Below, in pieces: positions 23,295 to 32,732 of a stretch of DNA of 45,737 nucleotides (within the stretch, counting starts at the first letter, position 1; every line of letters begins with the position of its first letter). Source of the stretch: DYTH01 sp964552725. GTDB lineage: Bacteria > Desulfobacterota > Syntrophia > Syntrophales > UBA5619. A program made the position numbers and the translations under genes. The notes under the pieces were generated by a model. That model had not been told where the DNA came from, searched no databases, and saw only the letters and a list, made by a program, of their open reading frames with translations. The stretch lies in NCBI GenBank assembly GCA_964552725.1, contig CAZKHU010000011.1, positions 1 to 45,737 on the forward strand. The letters run 5' to 3'.

Positions 23295-25934
23295 ATGTCC
23301 TTTCTGTCAAAAATTAAAGCTTGGACGGCTGAGATCGGCGTTCGCCATGCGGGGAGCATGTATCGGGAGGAAAATTTCCCTTTCTCTTTGCTTGTCCACA
23401 GGGTGCTTTCCAAGGTCGTGGTTTCTGACGAGATAGCGGAATGTCTTAAATCAATTGCAGAGAAGGGCGTTGTTGTTTATGTGCTGAAAAACAAGAGCCA
23501 GCTCAACAGCTTGATCATAAGGGAGCTGTCGCTGCGCAAGGGGATTCCCGAGCCCGTTTACAGCCATGATGTCAACATGATCATCTGGCAGCCTTTTTTC
23601 CGGGCCTTGCGGGTAATCAGTTCTCATCTCACGCACTGGGTGATGAGAAAAAAAACGATCCAATCCCAAAGGATGAATCATCTCGAGAAACTTGTTCGGG
23701 AGGGAAATACCGTTATTGTCCATCTTGGGGGAGCGGAGATTTTTGAAAATCCTTTTGTTGAAGAGACACTCAAACTGTTGATTGAAATTCAGAAGAGTGT
23801 CTCCAGGCCTCTCTATCTATGTCCGGAATTGATCACTTACGGCAGAAGGAGGGAGAAGGAGAACGAAAATATTTTCAATATTCTCTTTGGCCAGAGCGAT
23901 ACGACGGGGCCTCTCCGCAGACTGATAACCTTTATGAGATACTCGGGCAGGGTTTCCGTTCTTTCACCCGAACCGGTTAATCTTGCAGAGTATGTCAATG
24001 TGGATGCAAATATGAGCGGCGATTCTCTGGCGCGCCAGTTGCGGGAGGAACTGATCGGCCGGATCGATGAAGAAAAAGAGGCCATTGTCGGGCCTCTCCT
24101 GAAGTCGCGGGCCGAGATGACGGAAATGATCATGCAGGATAAAGAGCTGAACTCGTTCATGGAAGAGACGGCGGCCAAGGGCAGGAAGGGTGAAAGAAAT
24201 TTACCGGCAATCAGAAAGACTGCGAGAAGATACCTCCGTGAAATAGCATCGAATTACAGTGAAACAGCGGTAGAGATTTGGGAGAAAATTCTCACCTGGC
24301 TCTGGAACAATATTTACGACGGGCTTGTAGTGGACGGCGACGGCATCGCGAAGATAAGGCAGGTTTCCAAAAAGATGCCTTTTGTCATTATTCCCTGCCA
24401 CCGCAGTCATTTCGATTATCTCCTGCTCTCCTACATATTTTACAAGAATAACATTCAGATGCCTTTTGTCGCCGCCGGCAGCAATCTCGCTTTTTTCCCT
24501 ATGGGGTACATTTTCAGAAAATCGGGGGCCTTTTTTCTGCGGCGAAGTTTCAGGGGAAACGATCTCTACGCCGAGGTTTTAAAACTCTACGTGCGGACAC
24601 TTCTGAAAGAGGGATTGCCCCTCGAATTCTTCATCGAGGGTGGGCGCAGCCGGACGGGAAAAATGGTGATGCCCAAGTACGGGCTGCTTTCCATGATCAT
24701 CGATGCCTATCAGGAGAAGGCATGCGAAGACCTGGCTGTGATTCCAGTTTATATCGGTTATGACAGGGTGATCGAGGAGAAGGCTTATCTTGAGGAACTT
24801 GGAGGCGCTCCCAAGGAGAAGGAGAAGGCTGCCGCGATGATCAGGAGCAGCGGTCTCTTGAAAAAAAGATATGGTCGCGTCTACATGAATGTGGGAGAGC
24901 CGCTTCTGCTGAAGTCGTATCTGGCCGCCCAGGAGAAACCAATGGAGGAGATGACTCTTTGGGAACGCCAGCGACTCTACCGGCAAATCGGCTATAAGGT
25001 TGTCCGCGAGATCAATCAGGTTTCTGTTGTGACCCCCTTTTCCCTGACGGCCGCCGCTCTTCTGTGTTACGATCGGCGGGGAGTATCTCTTGGGGAGCTG
25101 ACCGAAGTAATTGAGCTTTTCCATAAATGCCTCTCCCATTGCAAAGCGCCGTTCGCAATGACCTTTGCCGACCGGGACAAGGCGATCTCCGAGGCATTGA
25201 ATCTTTTTGATCAGTCCGGGCTTATCTCCCGCATGGGGGCTGAGGATGAAGAGGATGAAGACGTCGAGGAGGTTGTTTATTCCCTCGAGGATGACAAACG
25301 CTTAAATCTTGAGTATTACAAAAACAATATCCTGCATTATTTTCTTCCTTTCAGCTTTGTCGCGACATCCATTCTGGCTACAACGGAAGACATGCTCCCC
25401 GTTAATAGAATCCATAACGATTTTATGTTTTTCAAACGTCTTTTCCGGAATGAATTTATCTTTGACGACAAGAGAGACAGTCTTCAGGAACTGAAGGAAA
25501 TACTCTCCTATTTTCATGAACAGGGGATGATAGATGTGTTTGAACGGGACGAAGAGCACTGGATCGAGGTAAGGGGGCTGGGAAGGACAAAACTCTTGCC
25601 CTTCTCGGGTCTTGTCCAGAACTATACTGAATCTTACTGGGTGGCAATTCGAGGATGCTATCACCTCAAGAAAAGACCGAAAGTGGAAAAAGAGTGGCTT
25701 AAGAATCTCCGCGGTTTGGGGGAAAGGATGTATCGCAAGGGAGAGATAAGAAGGGCGGAGGCTCTTTCCCAGTCGAACTACCAGAGCGCCATTAAATACC
25801 TGCATGATGTCAACATCATTACCGTTCAGGAAGTGCAGGAAAAGGGAGAAAAGAGATTGACCAGACATTATGCCCTGGCGGAAAACAAGGTGCAAATGGA
25901 GTCTCTGCGCCGCCGGCTGTTCAAGTTTCTCTGA
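23295..25934 (+). CDS. plsB: Glycerol-3-phosphate 1-O-acyltransferase PlsB
   Basis: First step of phospholipid synthesis: acylates glycerol 3-phosphate at position 1, at the inner membrane. The 879-residue protein is slightly longer than E. coli PlsB (about 807). It has the acyltransferase block HRSHFD (H369, D374), then GAFFLRRSF, FIEGGRSRTGK and VIPVYIGYD. An acidic stretch, EDEEDEDVEE, lies near residue 650. It follows ptsI by 23 bases and ends in a bidirectional terminator shared with eno. Confidence 0.93.
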   Translation: MSFLSKIKAWTAEIGVRHAGSMYREENFPFSLLVHRVLSKVVVSDEIAECLKSIAEKGVVVYVLKNKSQLNSLIIRELSLRKGIPEPVYSHDVNMIIWQPFFRALRVISSHLTHWVMRKKTIQSQRMNHLEKLVREGNTVIVHLGGAEIFENPFVEETLKLLIEIQKSVSRPLYLCPELITYGRRREKENENIFNILFGQSDTTGPLRRLITFMRYSGRVSVLSPEPVNLAEYVNVDANMSGDSLARQLREELIGRIDEEKEAIVGPLLKSRAEMTEMIMQDKELNSFMEETAAKGRKGERNLPAIRKTARRYLREIASNYSETAVEIWEKILTWLWNNIYDGLVVDGDGIAKIRQVSKKMPFVIIPCHRSHFDYLLLSYIFYKNNIQMPFVAAGSNLAFFPMGYIFRKSGAFFLRRSFRGNDLYAEVLKLYVRTLLKEGLPLEFFIEGGRSRTGKMVMPKYGLLSMIIDAYQEKACEDLAVIPVYIGYDRVIEEKAYLEELGGAPKEKEKAAAMIRSSGLLKKRYGRVYMNVGEPLLLKSYLAAQEKPMEEMTLWERQRLYRQIGYKVVREINQVSVVTPFSLTAAALLCYDRRGVSLGELTEVIELFHKCLSHCKAPFAMTFADRDKAISEALNLFDQSGLISRMGAEDEEDEDVEEVVYSLEDDKRLNLEYYKNNILHYFLPFSFVATSILATTEDMLPVNRIHNDFMFFKRLFRNEFIFDDKRDSLQELKEILSYFHEQGMIDVFERDEEHWIEVRGLGRTKLLPFSGLVQNYTESYWVAIRGCYHLKKRPKVEKEWLKNLRGLGERMYRKGEIRRAEALSQSNYQSAIKYLHDVNIITVQEVQEKGEKRLTRHYALAENKVQMESLRRRLFKFL

Positions 25935-25937
25935 AAA

Positions 25938-25994
25938 AAAACGGCCTGACGGCGCTGCGCTTTGTTGAGCAGGCTTGTGTCGCCAGGCCGTTTT
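25938..25994. terminator. Bidirectional terminator between plsB and eno
   Basis: AAAACGGCCTG (25938-25948) pairs perfectly with CAGGCCGTTTT (25984-25994) around a 35-base loop. It is flanked by an A run on the left and T-rich sequence on the right, so it can stop transcripts of both convergent genes. Confidence 0.85.
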
Positions 25995-26015
25995 CCTTTG
26001 AACCTGCAATAACTG

Positions 26016-27311
26016 TTATTTCTTGCCTTTTATCGAATAAAGTACCGCTTGCCCCCGGTAAATCGCCGCATCGCCGAGTTCTTCTTCGATTCTCAGCAAC
26101 TGGTTGTACTTTGCCAGTCTCTCCGTTCTTGACGTGGAGCCGCTCTTGATCTGCCCGCAGTTTGCGGCGACAGCGATATCGGCCATCGAGGTGTCTTCCG
26201 TTTCCCCCGACCGGTGCGAAACGACCGTTGTGTAGCCTGATTCGTGGGCAAGTTTGATTGTATCGAGCGTTTCCGTCAGCGTGCCGATCTGGTTGAGTTT
26301 AATGAGAATGGAGTTTGCCGCCCCGAGTTCGATGCCCCTCTGGAGGCGTCTGGGGTTGGTGACAAAGAGGTCGTCGCCGACAATCTGGATCTTTCCGCCG
26401 AGGGTCTCCGTCATGATTTTCCAGCCGTCCCAATCGTCTTCGGCGAGGCCGTCTTCTATGGAGACAATCGGATACTTTTTCACAAGGGCGGCGTAATATT
26501 TTACCATCTCCTCGGAGGTCTTTTCCGGCTTCTTCTCCGCGGTCATAATGTATTTGCCTTTACTATAGAAAGAACTGGCTGCTGTGTCGATTGCGATTGC
26601 GCAATCCCTGCCCGGTTCGTACCCGGCCTTTTCGATGGCCGCAACGATGAGCGCAAAGGCCTCTTCATTGGATTTAAGATTGGGTGCAAACCCGCCCTCG
26701 TCCCCGACAGAGGTGTTGTAACCCTTGGATTTCAGCACTGCCTTCAGGTTATGAAATACCTCGGCCGTCATGCGGATGCCCTCGTGGAAACTGGTCGCGC
26801 CGACCGGCATGACCATGAATTCCTGGATGTCGACGTTGTTGTCGGCATGCTGGCCGCCGTTGATGATGTTGGCCATCGGCACCGGAATTTCATGGGCGAT
26901 GATGCCGCCGATGTAGCGGTATAATGGCAGCTCCAGAACATCCGCTCCGGCTCTTGCGCAGGCCAGGGAGACGCTGAGAATGGCATTGGCGCCGAGCTTG
27001 CCCTTGTTTTCCGTCCCGTCGAGCGAGATCATCTGCATGTCGATATCCCGTTGATTAAGGCAGTCCATCCCGACTATTTCCGGAGCTATTTTGTCCAGCA
27101 CATTGTTTACCGCTTTCAACACTCCCTTGCCCAGATAGCGTTTTTTGTCTCCGTCGCGCAGCTCTACGGCTTCATGTTCTCCCGTGGAAGCGCCGGACGG
27201 CACAGAGGCCCGGGCTGTAATTCCGGAGGCAATGGTCACTTCGGTTTCGATTGTCGGATTCCCGCGTGAATCGAGAATCTCTCTGGCGTTGACGCTGATG
27301 ATTTCTGTCAT
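26016..27311 (-). CDS. eno: Enolase
   Basis: Interconverts 2-phosphoglycerate and phosphoenolpyruvate; its product feeds enzyme I of the PTS encoded nearby. The 431-residue protein has the usual length. It contains ILDSRGNPTIE at the N-terminus, then SGASTGEHEA, GDEGGFAPNL, SIEDGLAEDDW, GDDLFVTN, LIKLNQIGTLTET and SHRSGETED, covering the metal ligands and catalytic Lys. GGAGG stands 5 bases before the ATG on the minus strand. An inverted repeat lies in its leader. Confidence 0.98.
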   Translation of the reverse strand: MTEIISVNAREILDSRGNPTIETEVTIASGITARASVPSGASTGEHEAVELRDGDKKRYLGKGVLKAVNNVLDKIAPEIVGMDCLNQRDIDMQMISLDGTENKGKLGANAILSVSLACARAGADVLELPLYRYIGGIIAHEIPVPMANIINGGQHADNNVDIQEFMVMPVGATSFHEGIRMTAEVFHNLKAVLKSKGYNTSVGDEGGFAPNLKSNEEAFALIVAAIEKAGYEPGRDCAIAIDTAASSFYSKGKYIMTAEKKPEKTSEEMVKYYAALVKKYPIVSIEDGLAEDDWDGWKIMTETLGGKIQIVGDDLFVTNPRRLQRGIELGAANSILIKLNQIGTLTETLDTIKLAHESGYTTVVSHRSGETEDTSMADIAVAANCGQIKSGSTSRTERLAKYNQLLRIEEELGDAAIYRGQAVLYSIKGKK

Positions 27312-27381
27312 TATTGCCTCCTTGTTTTGTGTTGTTTATTGGGAAAATACTGCGTTTATCGCCGAAACTTCAATTGCCGGC

Positions 27382-27411
27382 GGCAGGGATGAAAAATTAT
27401 CTTTCCCTGCC
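27382..27411. promoter_or_regulatory. Inverted repeat upstream of eno
   Basis: GGCAGGGA (27382-27389) and TCCCTGCC (27404-27411) are perfect complements 14 bases apart, 71 bases upstream of the eno start and 140 upstream of ttcA. It could be an operator or a leader hairpin; no known regulator site is recognised. Confidence 0.45.
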
Positions 27412-27501
27412 ATTCTTGTTGCGGCAGTAAAGAGCTTGTACTCCCCTATACCAACAGCCGCTGCTTTTCAAGCCGATTTTTCCCCGCAACACTAAAGTTT
27501 C

Positions 27502-27530
27502 TTGCTATGAAAGGCGACGTCAAGTAGAAT
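27502..27530 (+). promoter_or_regulatory. Candidate sigma-70 promoter for the TtcA-like gene
   Basis: TTGCTA (27502-27507) and TAGAAT (27525-27530) are separated by exactly 17 bases. The expected start is only a few bases before the AGGAGG at 27541, giving a short leader. Confidence 0.5.
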
Positions 27531-27552
27531 CGGCGTCTACAGGAGGGCAGTT

Positions 27553-28311
27553 TTGGAAAGCGGGCTGAAAAAGACTAAATTGTTTCTTCATTTGAAGAAA
27601 TGGCTGGAAAAGGCGGTTATGGATTACGGGATGATTGCCGCCGGCGACAAGGTGCTGGTCGGCGTTTCCGGCGGAAGGGACAGTATGACTCTGCTGAGTC
27701 TGCTGAATACCCCGATGATCTACCTTCCGCCCTTTTCCGTCATGGCTGTCCACATAGATCTTGGATTCGACCCCGAGGGTATTGGCGCCGGAACGCTGGC
27801 CCGCTGGCTGGAAGAGGGGGGCCATGATTTCGTTATCGACAAATCGGATATCGGGCCGCTGTCCCATAGCGAATACAACCGGAAGAACCCTTGTTTCCTG
27901 TGTTCCCGGCTTCGCCGGAAGCGCATCTTCGAAATGGCCGAAAGGTATGGCTGCAACAAGATCGCCTTTGCCCACCATCGGGATGACATCATCGAAACCC
28001 TCCTGCTCAATATTTTTTACGGGAGGGAAATAAGCACGATGGTTCCCGACCAGTCTATTTTTGGGGGAAAACTGCATATAATCCGTCCTCTTGCGTATAT
28101 GAGGGAGGAACTGGTGAAGAAGTTCGCCGCGGAACAGTGTTTTCCTGTCATTGAAGAACTCTGTCCCACCAGTTTTGTTTCCCGCCGCCGCTGGGTGAAG
28201 GAACTGCTTGCAAAGCTTGCGGAGGAGAATCCTGCGGTAAAGGAGAATATCTGGAAGGCGATGGGGCATGTAAAAACCGATTATCTTCCGGCAAAGCTGG
28301 GCGGAAAATGA
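27553..28311 (+). CDS. ttcA: TtcA-family tRNA 2-thiocytidine synthetase
   Basis: PP-loop ATPase predicted to thiolate C32 of certain tRNAs using an Fe-S cluster. The 252-residue protein has the PP-loop SGGRDS (39-44), the CxxC pair C114 and C117 in CFLCSRLRR, the HHRDDIIETLLLN segment and a third Cys at 204. These match the three cluster ligands known for TtcA. The start is TTG at 27553, chosen because AGGAGG ends 6 bases before it. Other members of the PP-loop family are possible, but the cysteine pattern supports TtcA. Confidence 0.88.
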   Translation: MESGLKKTKLFLHLKKWLEKAVMDYGMIAAGDKVLVGVSGGRDSMTLLSLLNTPMIYLPPFSVMAVHIDLGFDPEGIGAGTLARWLEEGGHDFVIDKSDIGPLSHSEYNRKNPCFLCSRLRRKRIFEMAERYGCNKIAFAHHRDDIIETLLLNIFYGREISTMVPDQSIFGGKLHIIRPLAYMREELVKKFAAEQCFPVIEELCPTSFVSRRRWVKELLAKLAEENPAVKENIWKAMGHVKTDYLPAKLGGK

Positions 28312-28426
28312 TATAGATAATTTCCCGACGATTTTTTGACCGGCCGGGAAAGCTGGGGGAATGTTCACAGCTTCGTGAAAGCATGCATGCGATCCCTGTT
28401 GTTGCGGCAGGGGGGAGGCGGGAATA

Positions 28427-28900
28427 ATGAAGGAAAAAAGGGAAATGGCGGAAAAATCCATCTGTCAGAACAAGATGGCAAGGCTGAATTACTTTATCGA
28501 CGAGACCTATGAGGCGGGCGTCGTCCTTCAGGGAACAGAGGTAAAGGCTCTCCGCGATGGCCGGGCCAACATTAAGGACAGCTATGCCAATATCAGGGAG
28601 GGGGAGCTCTTCCTTTACGATTTGCACATAAGCCCTTATTCGCACGGCAACCGGGAAAATCATAACCCGCTCCGGGTTCGGAAGCTTTTGCTGCACAAGC
28701 GCGAAATTCGCCGTCTCTACGGAAAATCTCAGGAGAGGGGACTTTCGCTGATTCCCTTGCGGATGTACTTCCGTAATGGAAAGATAAAGGTGGAGATAGG
28801 CGTTGGCCGGGGAAAGAAACTCTATGACAAACGCGAGGATATGAAGCTGAAGGAGGATCGCCGGGCGATCGAGAGGGGGCTGCGGGAAAGAAATCGGTAG
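28427..28900 (+). CDS. smpB: SsrA-binding protein SmpB
   Basis: Binds tmRNA and brings it to stalled ribosomes for trans-translation. The 157-residue protein contains YEAGVVLQGTEVKALRDGR, DLHISPYSHG and RKLLLHKREIRRL, and ends in the basic KLYDKREDMKLKEDRR tail that enters the decoding site. ATG at 28427 follows GGGAGGCGGG; an alternative ATG six codons later is also possible. The tmRNA gene lies 137 bases downstream. Confidence 0.96.
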   Translation: MKEKREMAEKSICQNKMARLNYFIDETYEAGVVLQGTEVKALRDGRANIKDSYANIREGELFLYDLHISPYSHGNRENHNPLRVRKLLLHKREIRRLYGKSQERGLSLIPLRMYFRNGKIKVEIGVGRGKKLYDKREDMKLKEDRRAIERGLRERNR

Positions 28901-28974
28901 GAGCGTGTCAGGCGGCGGTTGCCCCATATCCTGAAGGCGGTTTGATAGATGGATATTGGATCGTTGATATCAGC

Positions 28975-29003
28975 TTGACATAAAAGGAAAAGATGCATAG
29001 GGT
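28975..29003 (+). promoter_or_regulatory. Promoter of ssrA
   Basis: Perfect TTGACA (28975-28980), a 17-base spacer and TAGGGT (28998-29003) put the start about 28 bases upstream of mature tmRNA. Confidence 0.6.
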
Positions 29004-29037
29004 AGTGCCCGGAAGCTTTAACGTAATACTGAATATT

Positions 29038-29393
29038 GGGGGCGTCCCGGTTTCGACGGGGATATTTGAAGTTGCATAAGCGTACCGAGGTTCCTGCAGG
29101 CCTCGTAAAACAGGCAGGAAAACATAATCGCAGACAACTACGATTACGCTTTAGCCGCTTAGTCGGCTAACGTTCCCCCGATCCCGCCTGTCGGATCGGT
29201 TTGGGGGCGTCATGAAGGCAGGATAACCGCTCTCGCAAGCCTGGGGCAAGAGGGGCGAAAAATTAACAGGATAGCGATCGCAGGATCCTGCTTCCGGGAG
29301 CCCGCAGGAGCGAAATCCAAAACAGAAGCTACGTACGTAGAAAGTGCAACGGAAGGTTTCCGGACGCGGGTTCGACTCCCGCCGCCTCCACCA
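29038..29393 (+). ncRNA. ssrA: Transfer-messenger RNA (tmRNA)
   Basis: One-piece tmRNA of 356 bases. The 5' end GGGGGCG pairs with CGCCTCC at the 3' end; the T arm is GCGGG-TTCGACT-CCCGC and CCA is encoded. The classical start GTCCCGGTTTCGACGGGGAT is present. The resume codon is GCA at 29130 and the reading frame to TAG at 29160-29162 encodes ADNYDYALAA, ending in the expected hydrophobic ALAA degron. The rest folds into pseudoknots that I did not model. It works with SmpB, encoded just upstream. Confidence 0.96.
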
Positions 29394-29520
29394 TTAGAAC
29401 CTGATGATATTATTTTCAGTCAATTGGCCTGTCTATCGGATTGTATTATAGATCAAAGAGACTCACGTATATTGATTGAGATATCAAAAAATCAAGGGCA
29501 ACCGTATCAAGGAGGCTTTC

Positions 29521-30060
29521 ATGCAGTCATCCGACTTGGGAAAATATTGTGAGAGGGCACTTCAGGCCGGCGCCACGCATGCAAGGACAATCGATCCGAA
29601 AACCGTTGTTACCGCCCCCTGGGTACGGATCAAGTGTCTGTTCAGTTGTCCGTACAAGCATGGTTATGGATGTCCGCCCCACACGCCGACACCGGCGGAA
29701 ATGCGCGAGACTCTCGATTGTTATAGCCGAGCCATCATGTTTCACATGGAAGCTCCTTACCAAAAGGAAAGGGGCAAGAACATGGTGGCCTATCTCGATA
29801 TGTTGGTCAATCTCGAGGGAGAACTTTTCAAGGACGGTTTTTACAAGGCTTTCGTCATGCTGGCCGGACCCTGTGTCCTTTGCAGAGAATGTGGATTTAA
29901 AGAAAACGAACCTTGCCGCTTTCCCGCAAAAATGAGGCCGTCCATGGAGGCGTGCGGAATTGATGTTTACCAAACTGCTCGCAATAACGGTTTCTTCATT
30001 AATCCCCTGAAAGAAAAAACCGAGACACAGAATATCTACTGTCTCATGTTGGTGGATTGA
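29521..30060 (+). CDS. DUF2284 metal-binding domain protein
   Basis: 179-residue cysteine-rich protein. It has an N-terminal cluster C39, C43 and C51 (KCLFSCPYKHGYGCPPHTPTP region) and a second cluster CVLCRECGFKENEPC (C118, C121, C124, C132), followed by a further Cys in MEACGID. This matches the predicted metal-binding DUF2284 family, common in anaerobes; no function is known. The ATG at 29521 has AAGGAGG at 29509-29515, so the frame upstream is not used. It stands alone between ssrA and the flagellar locus. Confidence 0.85.
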   Translation: MQSSDLGKYCERALQAGATHARTIDPKTVVTAPWVRIKCLFSCPYKHGYGCPPHTPTPAEMRETLDCYSRAIMFHMEAPYQKERGKNMVAYLDMLVNLEGELFKDGFYKAFVMLAGPCVLCRECGFKENEPCRFPAKMRPSMEACGIDVYQTARNNGFFINPLKEKTETQNIYCLMLVD

Positions 30061-30225
30061 GCAACCTGAGAAATCCTCAAATAAAAAGATCATGCCGCAA
30101 TTTTACGGCAGGCATTCCATCCAACGATCAGTATGGTTATCAAAAACCCGCCTGAAAAGACTTCCCCACACAATAAGATATCCCGTTCCTTTCATTTCCT
30201 CAAGTTTGTAATTTTGCCTTAAATA

Positions 30226-30242
30226 TTGGTTCAATAATTGCA
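30226..30242 (+). promoter_or_regulatory. Possible sigma-54 promoter upstream of the SPOR-TPR gene
   Basis: TTGG-TTCAATAAT-TGCA gives the GG-N10-GC spacing of -24/-12 promoters (GG 30228-30229, GC 30240-30241), with a good TTGCA at -12. The -24 element lacks the CA after TGG. If used, it would put the kinase and regulator genes under the same sigma factor as the flagellar genes. Confidence 0.4.
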
Positions 30243-30287
30243 TTCATATTTGGGAGGAGACGATTATTTTTTTATGCAGGTAATATT

Positions 30288-32732
30288 ATGAACCGAATGA
30301 TGACTTATTGTCTGCTGTTTATTGCCGTTTCATTTCTTCCGGCTGAAATAGCGAACGGTGCGAATCGAGGCATTTATTACAGCATTAATAATGGTTCCTA
30401 CCGGACGGAAGAAAGCGCCCGGGAGTATGCCGGGTCAATCGAAAAGATGGGGATTCCCGTTTTTGTAGAGAAGATGGAAATGCCCCGGAAAAAGACCTTG
30501 TATCGGGTTTATGTGGGCAAATACGAGGATATGAAAAAAGCGAAGGACGCAATTGCTGCATTGAGAAAGAAAAGTATCAAGGGATTGGGGCCGATCAGGA
30601 AGTTTTCCCTGATTGAGCCCGCTGAACTTGTGCCTCCGGACGCAAAGGCAAATCAAGGGAAGACGCTGCCTGTTGCCGGGGACACCTCCTTAAAGACAAA
30701 AGCTGAGGGATTAAAATCTCCGGAAGCAAAGGAGAAGAAGGATAAAGCTGCCAAAAATGAAGGCGCTCCTGCAGATGCGGACAGCCGGAGGGCAGAACCC
30801 GCAGCCAATCCTGTGATTGATAAGGCCGGAGGGGCTTTTCGGGAAGGTCATTTTCCGGAAGCGATTGAGCTTCTTAAGGGTTTCACAAGCTCTGCGCATC
30901 CGGACAAGCGGTCGGCGGAAGCGGCGCTTCGCCTGATTGCTGAATCATGGTACAGGATCGGGGAGAAGGGTGACTCTCAGGCCTTGCTGAAGGCTGTTGA
31001 TCACTACAAGATGGTTTTTACCCGTTATCCTGATCCGGCAGCGGGAAACGATATCGCTTATTACAATATGGCAAAAAGCTATGAAAAATTGAATTTTCTT
31101 TATGAAGCGGCAGCGGCCTGGGAGGGTATAGCCTTGAACTACCCCGACTCTCCCTTCGCCGAAGAGGCCTTTTTCCGGAGTGGATACGTCCTTGTATCTA
31201 CAGGAAAAAAGGAAAAAACTATTGAAAAGTTATCCAGATATACAACGAAATATCCCAATGGCGTTTTTGGCAAGAAGGCATATTACACCATCGGTGAGAC
31301 CCTTTTCCGATTGCGCAGTTTTGATCAGGCGGTAAAATGGTTTGACTCGGCGAAAAACAAGTGGCCGGATTGGTCGGATGTTTCGATGCGTGTGCTGGAC
31401 AGCATGGGCAAGAGCTATTTCATTATGGCAAAATATGCTGACGCCTTTCAGGCGTCTTCTTTTTTGACGAATCTTTATCCGAACGGTGATTTGGGGAGAA
31501 ATGCCTTTTTTCTGATGGCGCAGTCAGCCGAGAAGAACGGATATCTCAATCTGGCGGTCAGGCTTTATGGCTTGTTTATCGAAAAATATCCGCAAAGCAA
31601 AGAAGCCGGAGAGTGTGAGCTGGCACTGGCGAAGCTTGGCCTGGAACATCCCGGGCTTAAATTGATGGCGAATATCTGGAAAACCGACAGTTACTCAAAG
31701 CCGCTGCAAACCTACGACAGAATGCTGGCGAAGGGGGGAGGGGATTTGGAACCGGTAATGTTCTGGAGAGGAAAGGCGCTGGAGAAAAATGGCGATTTCC
31801 GCGGCGCTTTGGATAATTATTTGGAAATGTTAAGTAAATATCCCCGGGGAAAACTTACGGAGGCGGTTCTCGAAAGGATTAAGGACACCGCTGCGGCGCT
31901 TGTCGAGCTGAGTTATGCAAAGGGCGATTATCCCGCGGTTGCCGATATATATTTCAAGCTGCGCGGGAAGGTTTCCCTTTCCGGGGATTTCGGGACGAGA
32001 TATAAGATTGGCAGGAGCTTGCAGCAGATCGGGATTTACAGGGAGGCAAGAGAAATATATAATGAATTGAAAGACGTCAGGAAAGACGGCAATGACGAAG
32101 ACCTTGAGATTGCCCTTGCCGAGGTGGATATTGCGATGAAGGACAGCGTTGCCGCTGAATACAAATTGCTTCATCTTTCCGGCAAGGGTAGAAAAAACAA
32201 CAATAAAATTCTTCAAAACGCGCAGCGAAAGCTTGCCGATCTTTATAGGGAGTCAGGAAATTTTGAAAGGGCGGCAGCCTTTTACGCTAAAGTTATAAGC
32301 CAGGGGGGGCAGCGGGATGCGCTTCTTTACCTGAATTATGGCCGCTGCCTGGAAGCCAAAAAATTGACGGAGGAGGCACGGGAAAGTTTTACGGCAGCTC
32401 TGGAGTATTGTGAAAGCAACCGGGAAAGTTGTGAAAATTCCGTTTTATCAGAAATATACGCCGGATTGGGGGATGTCAACGGGCGGCAAAATAATTTCGA
32501 CAAGGGTGTTGCCATGTATCGCAAGGCCCTGGAATATGCTCCTGACAAAGAAAGTAAAAGATGGTTAATGTTGAAAATCGGGAAGTCATACGCCGGCATG
32601 GATGATTTCAAGGCGGCGGAGAAAAGTTTTTCACTGATTAAAGAGGCGCAGGATAGTGATTTTTGGCCGGGGATAGCTGATTTTTTTATTTCGCAAAGTG
32701 TGCGGGCGCAGGAGAGTAGAGGCAAGCAATGA
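30288..32732 (+). CDS. Secreted SPOR and tetratricopeptide-repeat protein
   Basis: 814-residue protein with a signal peptide (about 1-24), a SPOR-like domain at about 28-110 (GIYYSINNGSYRTEESAREYAG, then LYRVYVGKYEDMKKAKDAI), a charged Lys/Ala/Pro linker, then a long array of TPR-like helices to the end. These include YNMAKSYEKLNFLYEAAAAW, GDFRGALDNYLEMLSKYPRG and YGRCLEAKKLTEEARESF. It is probably periplasmic and binds peptidoglycan through SPOR. Its stop overlaps the start of the FlrB-like kinase (ATGA at 32729-32732). Function unknown; the context suggests flagellar regulation or assembly. Confidence 0.85.
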   Translation: MNRMMTYCLLFIAVSFLPAEIANGANRGIYYSINNGSYRTEESAREYAGSIEKMGIPVFVEKMEMPRKKTLYRVYVGKYEDMKKAKDAIAALRKKSIKGLGPIRKFSLIEPAELVPPDAKANQGKTLPVAGDTSLKTKAEGLKSPEAKEKKDKAAKNEGAPADADSRRAEPAANPVIDKAGGAFREGHFPEAIELLKGFTSSAHPDKRSAEAALRLIAESWYRIGEKGDSQALLKAVDHYKMVFTRYPDPAAGNDIAYYNMAKSYEKLNFLYEAAAAWEGIALNYPDSPFAEEAFFRSGYVLVSTGKKEKTIEKLSRYTTKYPNGVFGKKAYYTIGETLFRLRSFDQAVKWFDSAKNKWPDWSDVSMRVLDSMGKSYFIMAKYADAFQASSFLTNLYPNGDLGRNAFFLMAQSAEKNGYLNLAVRLYGLFIEKYPQSKEAGECELALAKLGLEHPGLKLMANIWKTDSYSKPLQTYDRMLAKGGGDLEPVMFWRGKALEKNGDFRGALDNYLEMLSKYPRGKLTEAVLERIKDTAAALVELSYAKGDYPAVADIYFKLRGKVSLSGDFGTRYKIGRSLQQIGIYREAREIYNELKDVRKDGNDEDLEIALAEVDIAMKDSVAAEYKLLHLSGKGRKNNNKILQNAQRKLADLYRESGNFERAAAFYAKVISQGGQRDALLYLNYGRCLEAKKLTEEARESFTAALEYCESNRESCENSVLSEIYAGLGDVNGRQNNFDKGVAMYRKALEYAPDKESKRWLMLKIGKSYAGMDDFKAAEKSFSLIKEAQDSDFWPGIADFFISQSVRAQESRGKQ

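Noticed and set aside
30093..30110. Small hairpin TGCCG/CGGCA after the DUF2284 gene as a terminator
   Set aside because: The stem is 5 bp and no T run follows.
30274..30291. Five-codon reading frame (MQVIL) whose stop overlaps the SPOR-TPR start
   Set aside because: The GGGAGGAG is 15 bases away from its ATG and such short frames arise by chance; kept only as a curiosity.
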